From: Nematostella vectensis
Lineage: Eukaryota; Cnidaria; Anthozoa; Actiniaria; Edwardsiidae
Direction: 5' to 3'
NCBI RefSeq assembly: GCF_932526225.1
Contig: NC_064045.1
Span: 12,704,442-12,768,441, forward strand
Length of the DNA stretch: 64,000 bases
Position 1 is the stretch's first letter. Every line of letters begins with the position of its first letter. The notes beneath the pieces were generated by a model, which was not told the DNA's origin, did no database searches, and worked only from the letters and a program-made list of their open reading frames with translations. Positions 1-10,745 of this stretch are shown here, piece by piece. The position numbers and the translations under genes are program-made.

Positions 1-979
1 GAATAATTAGCACCACCAAAAAGCCAATCAGAACACGCGTAAGAAACACAATCATTTAAGCAGATGCTTTGACCAATAAGATGCGAGCTTATAGGCACAC
101 GCCAAGCGAGTTAGCATGATGACGTGATATTGATTTGTTGTTGAAGAAGGCGTCTGTTCTCTAAACAAAAGACCGCATGTCCACGAATCACTTTAATGGA
201 TTTGTTTTGCTGTGTGATCAACCATTTGAGAAAATAATTTGGCTCGTGGTTGCTTTTCAAAAGCATTGATATAATAGCCACGAACGCTTATGCTATTTGA
301 AAAAACAATTTGCTACAAATTTATCCAGTTCTTGTCCACAGCATTCAAAAGGAACCACATTTTTGTACTCTCTACATCAACCGACTAAAAACTCAGAATC
401 ATTTCTTTTTTAAATTCAGATAACAGAATGTTTTATTTGAAATGCTTTAAAAAATATACAATATACCTATTATTAAAATTGAAATTATTAAAAAAATATA
501 CGAGTTTATTGGTATGAATTGTTTTATCGGTTACATGAAAAAATAATTTTTGTGATTGAACCCTGCCAAGTCGAATACTTGAAAGGTCTTCTGGCATTAT
601 GACCATGAATATAGGAAATTAAAAATGCATAATTATAATTATAACAGCGTTCAAGTCAAGATTGAAATCAGTAGTCACACTTAGTAACTTAGTAATCACA
701 CACCTGTCCAAAGTGACAACAGAGTGCAAAAAACCACAATTAAACAAACTAGATGGTCGTGAAAAGACGCGTGTAAACATGTTACTAGAATGCAAAACCT
801 AATGATTTCAGCCTAGGTTCAACTCGAAAAAATGGGAGTTGTCTTATTTTAATGTATTATTTAGTTTACAATATTGATGTCTTTAATGTTGGGAAGTGCA
901 ACTTTTGATATATGTAAAAGTGTGCCATCTACCAAAAATTAACTGATTGATATACAGTTTGTCAACTTCCGTATAAACA

Positions 980-1133
980 TCTTCGGAGATCCACAATGGA
1001 GACGAGAGCGAGGGGGGAGAGGGAAAAGAAGGCGTGGGTTTCCCTTCTCTTCCCGTCCCCTCCCATCCTCTTACACATCTAACGCTTCGTTTTTGCGATA
1101 ATTTTTCGTCCTTTATGCCCTGGGTCTCCGAGC
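980..1133. mobile_element. Degenerate small inverted-repeat element
   Basis: The left end reads cttcggagatcc and the right end reads tgggtctccgag, which are imperfect inverted repeats. The interior is purine-rich on one side and pyrimidine-rich on the other. The ends resemble those of the better preserved element at 32116-32266 (tctcggggaccc ends), so both may belong to one non-autonomous family. The 97-codon minus-strand reading frame through this stretch is a by-product. The rest of 1-1219 is AT-rich and shows nothing I can name. Confidence 0.3.
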
Positions 1134-1219
1134 ATGCGTATGAATGATATTCAACATTTGATTTCATAAGCATCAATAAAATTGCAGATCTCTCATCACA
1201 CTCACAACTAGTACTATTA

Positions 1220-1379
1220 CAGCGGCGTAGCCGGGATTTTTTTACAGGAGGGGGCCCAAAAGGGACTTAAAAGGCATTTTCTCCTGTATTTTAGATCATG
1301 TCTCACACATTTACTGTATTTTTGGCTGCTAGAGGGGGGGGCCAGGGTCCCCTAGGCCACCCCCCTGACTACACCCCTG
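1220..1379. mobile_element. MITE with 16-bp terminal inverted repeats and TA duplication
   Basis: The element starts CAGCGGCGTAGCCGGG and its right end, read on the minus strand, starts CAGGGGTGTAGTCAGGG. It is flanked on both sides by TA (1218-1219 and 1380-1381), as expected for a Tc1/mariner-type target. It has no coding capacity and G-rich/C-rich arms. It is a non-autonomous DNA element lying just downstream of the TLDc gene's stop codon. Confidence 0.7.
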
Positions 1380-1405
1380 TATGATAGCGTTAGCGAAAAC
1401 AAACA

Positions 1406-2670
1406 CTATGACAACTGTACCTCATCTTTGGTAACCTGATTCAAAGGTTCATCTTCTTTGGCGACTTCTTTCAAAGACTGATCTTCTTTTACATGAGGTG
1501 CCGATTCTTTAACAACCCTATACACTTCGAGCTCAGACACACTAAAAGTTAATGTCCCTGTCAGGAATAGCGTCCCTACTTGTCCCTCGGGGCACTCGTA
1601 GGTGTTATCCAAACGGCTGCAGTTTTGACCATTCATGTTCGCATGATCTACGATGCTGAGGTCACGGCCTTGGCCGAATGTGGGACCGGCATTAGGATGA
1701 CAAAAAATCGCCTGATCCTCTTCACCAGACTTCAAACGCAGCTTCCTCGGGCCGAGTCCCGCGCCGTTTACCAACGAGAAAAGGAATGCAGTTGGGTCGG
1801 TTTTACTTCCGCATCCTGTAAAAGAAATCCCAACTTATGATTAGCATGGACAGCGGAAAAACGGGACGTTGAGGGAATAGGGAGTGGTGGGGGATGTGTT
1901 GGCTTCAAGCCTCCAAGACTTGCTAAGGGAAGAGGGGGGCAGTCACTGACATCATATGTTCTCTCAAAATGAAATAATCTATTTTGGAGTCGGGGAGGGT
2001 GCGCGCTGAATGCACAATTCCCTAGATACGGGCCAGGGTCCTTTGCAGAGGATCCTTTCGACTCACCTGCCCATGACTGGGAGGTGTACCCGCCAAATAC
2101 ACTTCCGCCTCGTCTGACCACCGTCACCGTGGGCCCCCTGTTGTCAGACAGAAAATGGAAGGTCGCCGCCTCCCACCCGTCACGTGATCCTCTATACAGC
2201 AACCTGTACTCTCTTCCTTTTACTCCTTCGCCCACGAGCTCCGCTAGAGCGCTCCGCAGCTCCAAACCAAGAATTAAAGAACCCGAGAAAGCTTCCCTCA
2301 ACGTCGCTAAGTCCACAACTCCTTTTAACAACATGAAAGGCTGAGTCAGATGTTCCAATAGGCCTTGAAGCTGGTAGAATCGAGCCTCGAGGAGAATTTC
2401 ATTTAATGATTTAGCATCTTCAGGCAAATTGGCTATCCCAGTGCGTATGAAGTTTAAAATGTAGCGGAAATGCTTCGGGTCGCGGTTAATGAAATAGCAG
2501 CCATCGGCCTGTGGCTTGATTTTCGGGTTGGAAAGCAAAGCATGGAACAACGTCGATGAATCCTCCATAAGAGTACGACGGCTAACAGTAAAGTGCTTTC
2601 CTCCGATGTTCAGATGAACTGGCCATGGGAGTTTGATTTCGTCTAGCTTTTGGGGAACCAAATCATCCAT
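1406..2670 (-). CDS. BTB/T1 (KCTD-type) plus TLDc domain protein
   Basis: Two exons on the minus strand, 2067-2670 and 1406-1815, joined by a GCAG|GTGAGT donor and a TTTCTTTTACAG acceptor. The join restores one frame of 337 codons. Residues about 14-110 form a potassium-channel-tetramerisation-type BTB domain (LPWPVHLNIGGKHFTV at its start). Residues about 150-310 form a TLDc domain with RLLYRGSRDGWEAATFH, a DNRGPT motif and FGGYTSQSWAG, the last spanning the splice. TLDc proteins are linked to oxidative stress resistance and V-ATPase regulation, and KCTD-type BTB domains to oligomerisation or Cullin-3 binding. The role of this combination is inference. The tail after the TLDc domain is acidic and lysine-rich. 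A rearranged copy lies at 10447-10741. Confidence 0.85.
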
Positions 2671-3186
2671 TTTGAAAACGTCTACCTTGAAAGGAGCTGT
2701 AACATCCTACGAGAACCGAAAGGATGAGGCGGAAATTGCTGGTGTTTTCAAAGTAAATTTATTGCGAAAGTAAAACCTAAAGCGTCACGAAATTTATCCG
2801 CGTGACACATCACAAGAAAAGATCTTTAAAACAATCCATATAGCTATCTCCTAAATGCTTAAATAATCCACATTCTCTTGATAACCCAAAAACAAGAACC
2901 TTCTTACGATAATACGATAAAGATTTGTATGCTTGAAAATGCCAAAATATTTCCAGTATCTTCTTCCGTCATTTCTCAAGCCCCTTAAACCTGCTGTCAG
3001 ACCGAATGTGAAACCTTGTGGATGTTATTCAAAACAAAATATTTCTTAATTCCCTTATTTATTTCTATGTTTGCCACAGGCAGCCCAAGCTCATTATATG
3101 TAATTTGACGGTCAAAATTCAAAATCTTCAAAATTGTGTATTTATAAATAAAATGACTCGCAATGACTAACTTGTTGTGTCGTTTA
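2671..3186. other. Intergenic, 5' flank of the TLDc gene
   Basis: AT-rich non-coding DNA between the TLDc gene start and the Penelope-like element. It presumably contains the TLDc promoter, but I see no clear TATA box or conserved motif. Confidence 0.4.
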
Positions 3187-3327
3187 TTACTCGACCGAGA
3201 TTGACGCCATTTGACAGGGATTTCACCGGGTTGCTGAGTTTTCTCCCCCAATAATATATGTGGGGGAGAAAACTCAGCAACCCGGTGAAATCCCTGTCAA
3301 ATGGCTTCAAACTCGGTCGGGTAATAT
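3187..3327. repeat. Foldback inverted repeat at the 5' end of the Penelope-like element
   Basis: The arms 3187-3250 and 3261-3327 are near-perfect reverse complements (about four mismatches) around a 10-nt spacer. The right arm runs into the element's coding frame ([15 protein letters not shown]). The left arm is therefore an inverted piece of the same element, consistent with twin-priming or end-joining during insertion. Confidence 0.85.
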
Positions 3328-4442
3328 ATATACTAGCCATCACAAGCGCCACACCTAAAAACACAGAAAATATCAAGAAAGAACTATGCCGCATCTTCAA
3401 CAACAACGGACTGCGAATCACCATAGAAGCCAACAAGCGAGTAGTCAACTGCCTAGACGTCACATTCGACCTGAACCGCAACACCTACCAGTCTTTCACC
3501 AAACCGAACGCCCCACTACAGTACGTCCACCGCGAGAGCAACCACCCAACTACCATCACAAAGAATATCCCTGCCAGTATCAACAAACGCTTATCTACAC
3601 TATCAGCAGACAAAGAAACCTTCGACCAAGCCGCCCCGCCATACCAGAAAGCACTCGACGAGAGTGGATATAACTACACGCTGCACTACGAACCAAACAC
3701 CACAAACAAACGCAAGAACCGCCAGCGCAACAACATCATCTGGTACAACCCCCCTTTTAGCAAGAACACAAGCACCAACATCGGCCACAGATTCCTCTCA
3801 CTCATAGACAAGCACTTCCCTAAAGACCACAAACTCAGAAAAATCTTCAACCGGAACACAATCAAAATCAGTTATAGCTGAATGAGCAACACCAAGCAGA
3901 TAATTGACAGCCACAACAAACGCATAATCGCCTCATCAATAATAACCGAAGACGCCCTCGCCACCGCCAATAACAAAACATGCAACTGCAGACAAAAGAA
4001 CGCGTGCCCCCTTGACGGAAACTGCCTCCAATCATCTGTTATCTACCAAGCTACTGTAACAAGAAAGGACAACAACACCTCCGAAACCTACGTAGGACTA
4101 ACCGATAACGAATTCAAGACAAGATATAGAAACCACACCGCCTCATTCCGACACGCTAAACACAGAAACTCGACCGAACTAAGCAAGTACATATGGAGCC
4201 TTAAAGACAACGACATAGAACGCTTTATTTCATGGAAAATCCTGTCATCTCACTCCGCCTACAACAGCTCTAGCAAAAGATGTAATCTCTGCCTCAAAGA
4301 AAAACTTATCATTATCCGCCAACCCAAGCTATCAACTTTAAACAAGCGTAACGAGCTAGTGTCTTCGTGCCGCCAAAGGAACAAGCCTTGTTATGCAACA
4401 GCTGAACTATTCAATTTCACCATAACAGCCATTCAAATTTGA
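3258..4442 (+). pseudogene. Penelope-like RT C-terminus and GIY-YIG endonuclease, one nonsense codon
   Basis: One frame runs from the foldback to 4442 and is broken only by a TGA at 3879-3881. The first part (207 codons) matches the region after the Penelope reverse transcriptase core, with [19 protein letters not shown] and [11 protein letters not shown]. The second part has a cysteine-rich segment (CNCRQKNACPLDGNCL) and then the GIY-YIG-like nuclease signature ETYVGLTDNEFKTRYRNH. From family memory, the sequence around the TGA usually reads ..SYSCM.., so the stop probably replaces a cysteine codon. The lack of the RT catalytic part means it cannot be active. Confidence 0.8.
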
Positions 4443-4511
4443 CGCCCTATTTTTATGTTAATTTTATACAAAGATAGTATATAAGTGATGATAGTAATAT
4501 ATTCTTAATAA

Positions 4512-4554
4512 ATCTCCTGATGAGTGGGCAACCACGAAACAGGCTTGTAGAGAT
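4512..4554 (+). ncRNA. Type I hammerhead ribozyme (Penelope-like element terminal repeat)
   Basis: All conserved core positions are present. Stem I pairs ATCTC (4512-4516) with GAGAT (4550-4554). The core box CTGATGA is at 4517-4523. Stem II is GTGG/CCAC (4524-4527 with 4532-4535) closed by a GCAA tetraloop. The second core box GAA is at 4536-4538. Stem III is the short ACA/TGT (4539-4541 with 4546-4548) with loop GGCT. The cleavage triplet is GTA, so self-cleavage is predicted between 4549 and 4550. The very short stem III is typical of Penelope-associated hammerheads, which are thought to act mostly as dimers. Its place about 70 nt after the endonuclease stop codon fits this. Activity is inferred. 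Confidence 0.88.
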
Positions 4555-4643
4555 GAAACGGTAGTTCGCGTGTTTTTTTTTTCCTACAAACCAAGATATA
4601 TCCCGCTCTACACCTATGTATTGAGCACTGTTATATGAACGCC

Positions 4644-4677
4644 TGCACTCACGCATTATATATAATACGTGAGTGCA
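4644..4677. repeat. 34-bp near-perfect palindrome
   Basis: TGCACTCACG at 4644-4653 is repeated in inverse at 4668-4677 around an AT-rich palindromic centre, with one mismatched pair. It is followed by AT dinucleotide-rich DNA up to about 4780. It could be the right end of the Penelope insertion or an unrelated cruciform. Confidence 0.7.
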
Positions 4678-4848
4678 TATCATATCATATATATCATATA
4701 TATCGGTTTGTGGTCTTTGAGTGTTATAAATGCTTGTTTGTTGGCGGTGGTGTCCGATATAATATATATATATATTTGTTTTTGCTTACATATGTCACTT
4801 ATCTGCACACAAGCAGTGGCGTGTATACAAACACACATCCCGAGAATA

Positions 4849-5137
4849 TGATACACTCACTTTATAAGAACGTCTTCAGGTGAGACCGGGGCCGCTTTTA
4901 TTTTGGAGCACTTTGATGCTGAAAATGTTTTTGACATAAGTATGTTATTTAATTTTCAGTGTATTTAAGGATATAATAGAAAAATATCACAAGTAATGAA
5001 TATCAATAATATTTAATGAACACAATTTGACTCTAAGGACGCACCACTTTAAAGAAAATATAATATTTTTTGGTTTTCTAAGCCTCGACCTGTGAATTTT
5101 CAGACTTATTAAAAGGGTTCTTAAAAAAGTGTATCAC
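4849..5137. mobile_element. MITE, family shared with 33972-34249
   Basis: The left end is TGATACACTCACTTTATAAGAAC. Read on the minus strand, the right end gives TGATACACTTTTTTAAGAAC, so the terminal inverted repeats are about 20 bp. The interior matches the element at 33972-34249, for example the stretch around CACAATTTGA and AAGCCTCGACCTG / GAGCCTCGGCATG. No coding capacity. Confidence 0.6.
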
Positions 5138-5366
5138 CACAACAAAATGACATTTTATAACCGAGAAATTAAATTTAAAATCGAACCAGTTTGGCAGCAG
5201 TGCCGCTTTGTACTCTACGACGCGCGCTACCGTGGCCACCTTGCCAATTTTGTGAGGTAAACCAACAAGGGTGCGTAATTCGTAGACATGGTCTTATTAA
5301 ACAACTACAAACAAACAGCCTCAATTTACAAAATTTTGGTCATCATTTCGTTTATTTATTTTCTTG

Positions 5367-5490
5367 TCATTCATTCATTCATTCATTCATTCATTCATTC
5401 ATTCATTCATTCATTCATTCATTCATTCATTCATTCATTCATTCATTCATTCATTCATTCATTCATTCATTCATTCATTCATTCATTCAT
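5367..5490. repeat. (ATTC)n tetranucleotide microsatellite, about 31 copies
   Basis: Uninterrupted ATTC/TTCA repeats. Reading frames of repeated His-Ser-Phe-Ile across it are artefacts. Confidence 0.97.
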
Positions 5491-5714
5491 GTCATTGTTT
5501 ATCATGGCAGCAATACTTATTGCTCTCTATTGACTAACTTTTACAATTAGATCAAAAAGAAAATCTACTTTGGCCTGACTGTACCCTTCTTTTCTAAGAC
5601 TTCTAACAATAAATAATAACTTTTTGGCTTCATACGATCTGTGTCTGCAATGCTTGCTTGTGCACTTTGCACGGTGCTTTCTGTCCCGTGCGAAGACAGT
5701 AATTTTGAACTACC

Positions 5715-8481
5715 TCATTTTCTCATGAACGCAATTATTTCCTTTGGTTTCATAAACACCATTCTCTCTTTGTCAAAACAGGCGCTGTATTCAAGGTTCT
5801 GAGTGAGACAAGAAAGTGGTTCATCTTCACCATCTTCATCTTCTTTCTCCTCTTCTTCTTCCTCCTCATTTTTATCGTCTTCGTCTTCAACGTCTTCTTT
5901 CTCGTCATCTTTCTTTTGATCAATTTGGTTTGATTTTAGTGTGGTTGAACTTGATTTGATTGGCCCGTTAACGGAAATCTTGCTTGGTTTCTAAAACAAA
6001 AATGATTTTTAATAACCTAAAGATAAAATAAGGTTTAAAATAAGCTCTTCCCAAAAAGATCTAGGAATAGTCTACTACACCCCAACCCCCTCCACCTTTA
6101 CACAAGTTGGCCACGCCCCTGGGTTTGACAGCATTTCTCTCACCTGCTCTAAAAATTCCAACGGAAGGTCTGGATTGAAATAAGCAACAAGCGCTGCTAC
6201 ACTTGACTCTGAATGCAAGAACACACTGCACTTAGACATCAGTAAAATGTCTATCAACACTTGTGATCCAAGCTTGTATGGGTCAAGCCCTGAATCATGA
6301 ACTGCTTGGCCATGGTATCTCCTTGCTCTATAGGCTTTGGTGAAAAAAACTGTCTGGAATTGAAAATAAATTTGTATAGAATAAACATACTAAGTCCCAC
6401 GGAGGGGGACCCTCCAGAAAAGTAGACGTGGGTGATCATCCTATCTTTTAGGGTATAATTTCGACCATCTGCTATCCTTTAAGGCCTGGCTAAACACGCA
6501 AACATGTTTGTCAAACATTGAAATCGAACACTTGCGCCAGCATGTTTGGCGAAGTGGCTAAATTAAGGCCATGTCTCTTGCGACCTGTCTCGCAAAAAAA
6601 AATTGTTGCAGGTCGCACGCGTATTTTTTTGCGTGTGACACCCGCTTTGCAACTTGTTTTGCATTTCTCAAAGTCGCACGAAAAGTAGAACGCTCTTCTA
6701 TTTTCTGCAATAAATTGTTTCAAGTCGCAGGAAAAACTTCACTTGTGACAGGGCGCGTGCGACCTGCAACAATTTTTTTTTTTGCGAGACAAGTTGCAGC
6801 CGAAAAATCTACGTGTGTCAGGGCCTCTAGGGATAAGAATTTCGGTTGACCACACCCGAAGATCTATCCCTTAGGGTTCAAATTTATTTTGCCGACGATC
6901 ACCTTCGTCTGTTTTTATCGGTTACCCCCGGTAAAGTTTTTCTTGTGCTGATTTTGTATTTTTAAAAATATATAATATACAACTTACAGATAGCCGTTTA
7001 AAATAAAATACATTTCCTTCATTACTATAACGTCCTGAGACGCTCGTAAAATATAGGCCCAACTTCAAAACGTTAGAAATGCAAACTAAACATCACCAGA
7101 CCCGGATACTCATGGATTCATCCAATGCATAGAAGACCTTAATAAGCGCATCCAAGCAATGTAATAGAATTGACTCCAACCTCAGCGTTCAAACATCCAA
7201 AGCACAGCATTAATTATGCCAAAATAGACTTCATGATGTCCTAAGGCACTCTCCAGATGTGAAAAAGCAAAACTGTTGTAAGCAACCGGCTGAGCAATGC
7301 CGTCGCTAGATTGAAAAGACACCGCAGTGCATTGTTGCAAACTTCAAGGCATACCGTCTTGGGTCAGCGGTAGCTTAACTTAACTGGTAGTGTTGGACTT
7401 GAAATAGGGAGGAGGTTTCTGTTTTCAGTCTGTTTTTCGTATAATTTTGCTCAAAAGTACCCAGGAGTGAAAGGGTTAAAACCTCAATTTTATTACCCAC
7501 CTTGGATCCAAACTGCTTCACAAAACTATGGATCACTTCAATATTGTCACTTGCAATGAATATTCTTCTGGGTGACGAGAGAGTTGAATACACTTGTTCA
7601 GCTTTTTCAATCCAGAGGCTTATAGGTAAAAGCTTCCTATTCTCAGTTTCTAAATAATGGTCCGTACCTCGTACATGGACTGCTAGTACGTTATATCCCT
7701 TTAAATGGTTGTTATAATACTCATTTGTGGAATCTCCAATATGCTTTTGAACTCTTATATACTTTTTTATTAAGAAATTGGCCCATTCCCTTGACCTTTT
7801 TGTTATAATACCACTATTCTCAAATCCCTCAGCATTTCTTTTCTTGAAACTCAAGTTCAGTAAGGACTCAGGAGTAACCAATGTTCCATTCGCATCGACC
7901 TTTACTGGTATTTCTAGTTTCTCTTGTATTAAGAAGTCTACTAAACAAATGCCTGATTCTCTCTGAACTTTTATACCAGGGTTCACTGGCTGAAAAAACA
8001 TTGACCATGAATCAGTATTATCTTTTGAACACACAGACTGACAGTTTTTCCATGTAACTGTTGGGTTTCCGCCTAAAACGTAGCATACTCCAAAGTGATC
8101 CAAAGTCATAAGGAGAAATCCAGCTAGCCCTACTGTAGACGAAATCATCCAAGGCTCAGAAACACAGTATTTACGGCCAGAAATACTACTGCTCCCATTT
8201 CTGTATAAAACTACCATCCTTGGGTCGGAGCTATTTTCAATAACTGATTGTAGATTCACGTCATGCAATGTTTTACTCTTCTTAGCTTTATCCCATGTGC
8301 TTCCAAATTGGCTTCTGACTTCTTCCCTGTCTATCATTTCTACAACTATCCAATAGAATATCGCCAAAACAATGGCCAGAACTATAAACACAGCGATGAA
8401 AGCTTCGTGAAATACCGTTCTTCGAACGGGAGATACAACGAGAGAGTGTTTGTTGTGCGACGTTTTCCTTCTTCGATGCAT
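5715..8481 (-). CDS. Type II membrane glycosyltransferase, fucosyltransferase superfamily (paralogue A)
   Basis: Three exons on the minus strand: 7501-8481, 6144-6353 and 5715-5990, all phase 0, giving 488 codons. The last exon has no ATG and is easily missed. The protein has a short basic cytoplasmic tail, one membrane segment at about residues 21-45 (AFIAVFIVLAIVLAIFYWIV) and a lumenal catalytic region. VLAVHVRGTDH and FIASDN, followed by DILLMSKCSVFLHSESS, match the HxRxTD, nucleotide-sugar and C-terminal motifs of the alpha-1,6/O-fucosyltransferase (GT23/NodZ-like) fold. It probably acts in the Golgi on glycans; donor and acceptor cannot be read from sequence. Exon 3 encodes a long acidic Asp/Glu tract absent from paralogue B. 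The start at 8481 was chosen by alignment with paralogue B; an in-frame ATG lies 30 nt upstream at 8511. Confidence 0.8.
6567..6825. mobile_element. Palindromic MITE in intron 1 of transferase A
   Basis: The outer ends are GGCCATGTCT and the inverse of GTGTGTCAGGGCC. Inside them, TTGTTGCAGGTCGCACGCG near 6602 reappears inverted near 6755, flanked by A- or T-rich tracts and GTCTCGC motifs. The 259-bp element can fold on itself and has no coding capacity. Paralogue B lacks it, so it inserted after the gene duplication. Confidence 0.6.
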
Positions 8482-9169
8482 CGTTTCCGTTGAACCTCCC
8501 TTCTGAAGCATAACGTGCTAAGGCAAAAAGGCGTATTTCATTAGCTGTCCCGAATGCAAATAGCTAACCAATGAACCCAATTGACTGTTTTACGAGTCGA
8601 TTATTTCATTATGTCTTTTAGGCAGTAGGATCGTACCATTAATCTAAATCAATAGGTAAGACAGTGGTATTTCTGCTGATATTGATGATGCACTAAAGAG
8701 TTTCAAAGCAATTCGATTTGTAGTGATTTTGATTATATTTTGATTAACATGAAATAATCACGCATGTGCTGTGTACTCATTGGTCGTTGCTAGCCAACGT
8801 AATTAATTATTGCAGACGACATTAACTTTCAATAAAAAAGAAAATGCTTTGAAAAAGAAAGTAGGAGTTCAAAATGAACATCTTTGCTATCAAATTAAAG
8901 AAATAGGCAGCAGGGCATAGATTCTACTTTGTGGAAGAGATACCAAATTGTATTCGAATGTTACTGAATGCAAAGAAAAGGAAATGCTAGATTAACGAAA
9001 GTGGAAGTGAACCATCAGTTAGACCTCCTTCAAGAACAAGTATAAGCCTGTTAAGTATCACCAATGGTCAACGTTTACTTAAAAAGTAGTCTTAATTTTA
9101 TAATTGAAAGTTTATCCTATTAGAGTATCTAAATTTTGTCTAATTGATGTAAAATGTTGAGGTGTTTAG
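8482..9169. other. Intergenic region upstream of transferase A
   Basis: AT-rich, with no gene or clear repeat visible. It should contain the transferase A promoter. Confidence 0.35.
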
Positions 9170-9655
9170 CTAATTGCTAAAGCGTGGTACGAACCAAAAA
9201 TGAAGCGATCTTGGTTCTACTTGTGTTAAATCAAATAAACAACTTAGTCCCGATTCATTACGCCCCACTCCTGCTGTTCCGAGTCTAATATGTATCGACA
9301 CAAATAGATTGGTTTCAACGTTGATTCGGACTAAAAGAGTCGCGCCCATTACGTTCGAATAGTAAAAGTTGATTTGATGCGGAGTTTCTGTTGCACAAAA
9401 TAAAACAAAGTATGGTATTTGGTTCGGCAGCTCGAGGTTTTTGCCGTGAAGCACGACTGGTGCAGCGGCGCTTAGTACCGTGCCCGACTTAATTAATTTA
9501 GAAATAAACTGTTCATGTGCTTCCCTGGGTAACAGAGTCTCGAGCTTCATTCGTTTACGAATGCGCCCTTCAATGACTACGAGAACTCGTTTTCGCCGCC
9601 TCGCAGCTCGTGTTGTCGGAGTGTATCTCGAGCCTTTGATACCCAGGGTATTCAT
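9170..9655 (-). CDS. Hypothetical 161-residue protein, possibly a relic
   Basis: An uninterrupted frame starting MNTLGIKGSRY with a strongly basic stretch (RAARRRKRVLVV and RIRKRMKLE) near its N-terminus and a mixed hydrophobic remainder. I recognise no family. Length, composition and position between the two transferase paralogues do not settle whether it is expressed, an exon of a larger gene, or a remnant of a mobile element. No convincing splice sites or companion exons were found. Confidence 0.3.
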   Translation of the reverse strand: MNTLGIKGSRYTPTTRAARRRKRVLVVIEGRIRKRMKLETLLPREAHEQFISKLIKSGTVLSAAAPVVLHGKNLELPNQIPYFVLFCATETPHQINFYYSNVMGATLLVRINVETNLFVSIHIRLGTAGVGRNESGLSCLFDLTQVEPRSLHFWFVPRFSN

Positions 9656-10446
9656 GTGCTTAATCCAAACATATTAGATTCAGTACGACAGGTACTCATA
9701 TATTTACACAAATAACGGGTATTTGCCTGCATTTAGCGCCGCTCCTCCTAGATCGATCTAAGTCAACTTGCTAATTCAAACTGAAAAAAATATTGAGGAC
9801 TGATGTGGAAACTGCGACAAAAGAATAGTGAGAGATCTAAACAAATTCGTGCGTGATTTTGAGACGTGCGGGATTAGAATTTGCCTCGCTTCACTTAGCT
9901 GTTTGAGCGAGACTCGGACTCTTTTGTCTCACAGCTCTTCCTGTAAGATGTAGACCGTGAAATGTAAAGTTTCTCAAGTGCGGTTGTTCGCAGATTTGGT
10001 AATCAACACTCGCAAACAGCAAGGATTACTCGATTTGGTACAGTGTTATATATCTACGCTTTCATCTAAGATAAGCAAGCTTTTCCTCTTCTATCTATAA
10101 CATCCCAAGTCTTTTTTTTTTTTAAATAAAATCCTCCCTCTGATCTTCAAGTACATTTCAAGTACATTTTCCAAGGGAAGGGGAGGTAGGAAGACGGGAG
10201 GAGAAGAAAGGGACGAATGGTTTCTTTTTCTTCTTTTTACGTCTCCGCTTTCCTTTTTTTTTTTGAACTCGGGTCTCTTGCGTCCCCCCTTTTCTTTTCC
10301 ATCTATGTTTTCCTCACTTGTGAAAATACGATTCAAATAAATTACGCAGAGAGGCGGAAGAGGCTGTTAATCCATGAAGTCTACCATTTTGCTATTACCA
10401 TTTAGGGCGTGACGAGAACAACACTACATAATGTAGTACATGCTTG
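9656..10446. other. Intergenic with pyrimidine/purine tracts
   Basis: Contains oligo-T and polypurine/polypyrimidine runs (about 10105-10275) that generate short spurious frames on both strands. No gene recognised. Confidence 0.35.
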
Positions 10447-10741
10447 TTCGACTCACCTGCCCATCACTGGGAGGTGTACCCGCCAAATATACTTTCGCCT
10501 CGTCTGACCACCGTCAACGTTGGCCCCCGGTTGTCACACAGGAAATGAAAGGTCGCCGACTCCCACCCGTCACGTGGTTCTCTATACAGCAACCTGTACC
10601 CCAAAAACCACTCAACCGCCCCTGAAACAAGGCATAAAACAATTAAGGCGTTGTACCGTCCATAAAAGTACGACGGTAAACAGTAAGCTTTCCTCCGATG
10701 TTCAGATGAACTGGCCATGGGAGCTTGATTTCTCAAGCTTT
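10447..10741 (-). pseudogene. Decayed, rearranged copy of the BTB-TLDc gene
   Basis: 10447-10600 is clearly homologous to 2058-2212 of the intact gene, covering the start of the TLDc domain (RLLYREPRDGWESATFHF) and the exon-1 splice donor. 10648-10741 is homologous to about 2562-2651, the start of the BTB domain. The 350 bp between, encoding most of the BTB domain, are gone and replaced by about 50 unrelated bases. The second TLDc exon is not found downstream. Keeping the intron donor shows a DNA-level duplicate, not a retrocopy. Its place just before transferase B mirrors the TLDc gene before transferase A. Confidence 0.85.
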
Positions 10742-10745
10742 CCAA

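Larger units (their letters stand above)
3187..4580 (+). mobile_element. 5'-truncated Penelope-like retroelement (GIY-YIG type)
   Basis: The element carries the C-terminal part of a Penelope-type reverse transcriptase and the linked GIY-YIG endonuclease (3258-4442), and its 3' region holds a hammerhead ribozyme (4512-4554). Its left end is a foldback: 3187-3250 is the inverted copy of 3261-3327 with a 10-nt spacer. Inverted, truncated 5' ends and hammerhead motifs in the terminal repeats are known for Penelope-like elements. The catalytic core of the reverse transcriptase is missing, so this is a dead 5'-truncated insertion. The right border is not certain and could lie anywhere between about 4560 and 4640. 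Confidence 0.8.

Noticed and set aside
5191-5550. 119-codon frame with a poly His-Ser-Phe-Ile stretch
   Set aside because: A translation of the ATTC microsatellite.
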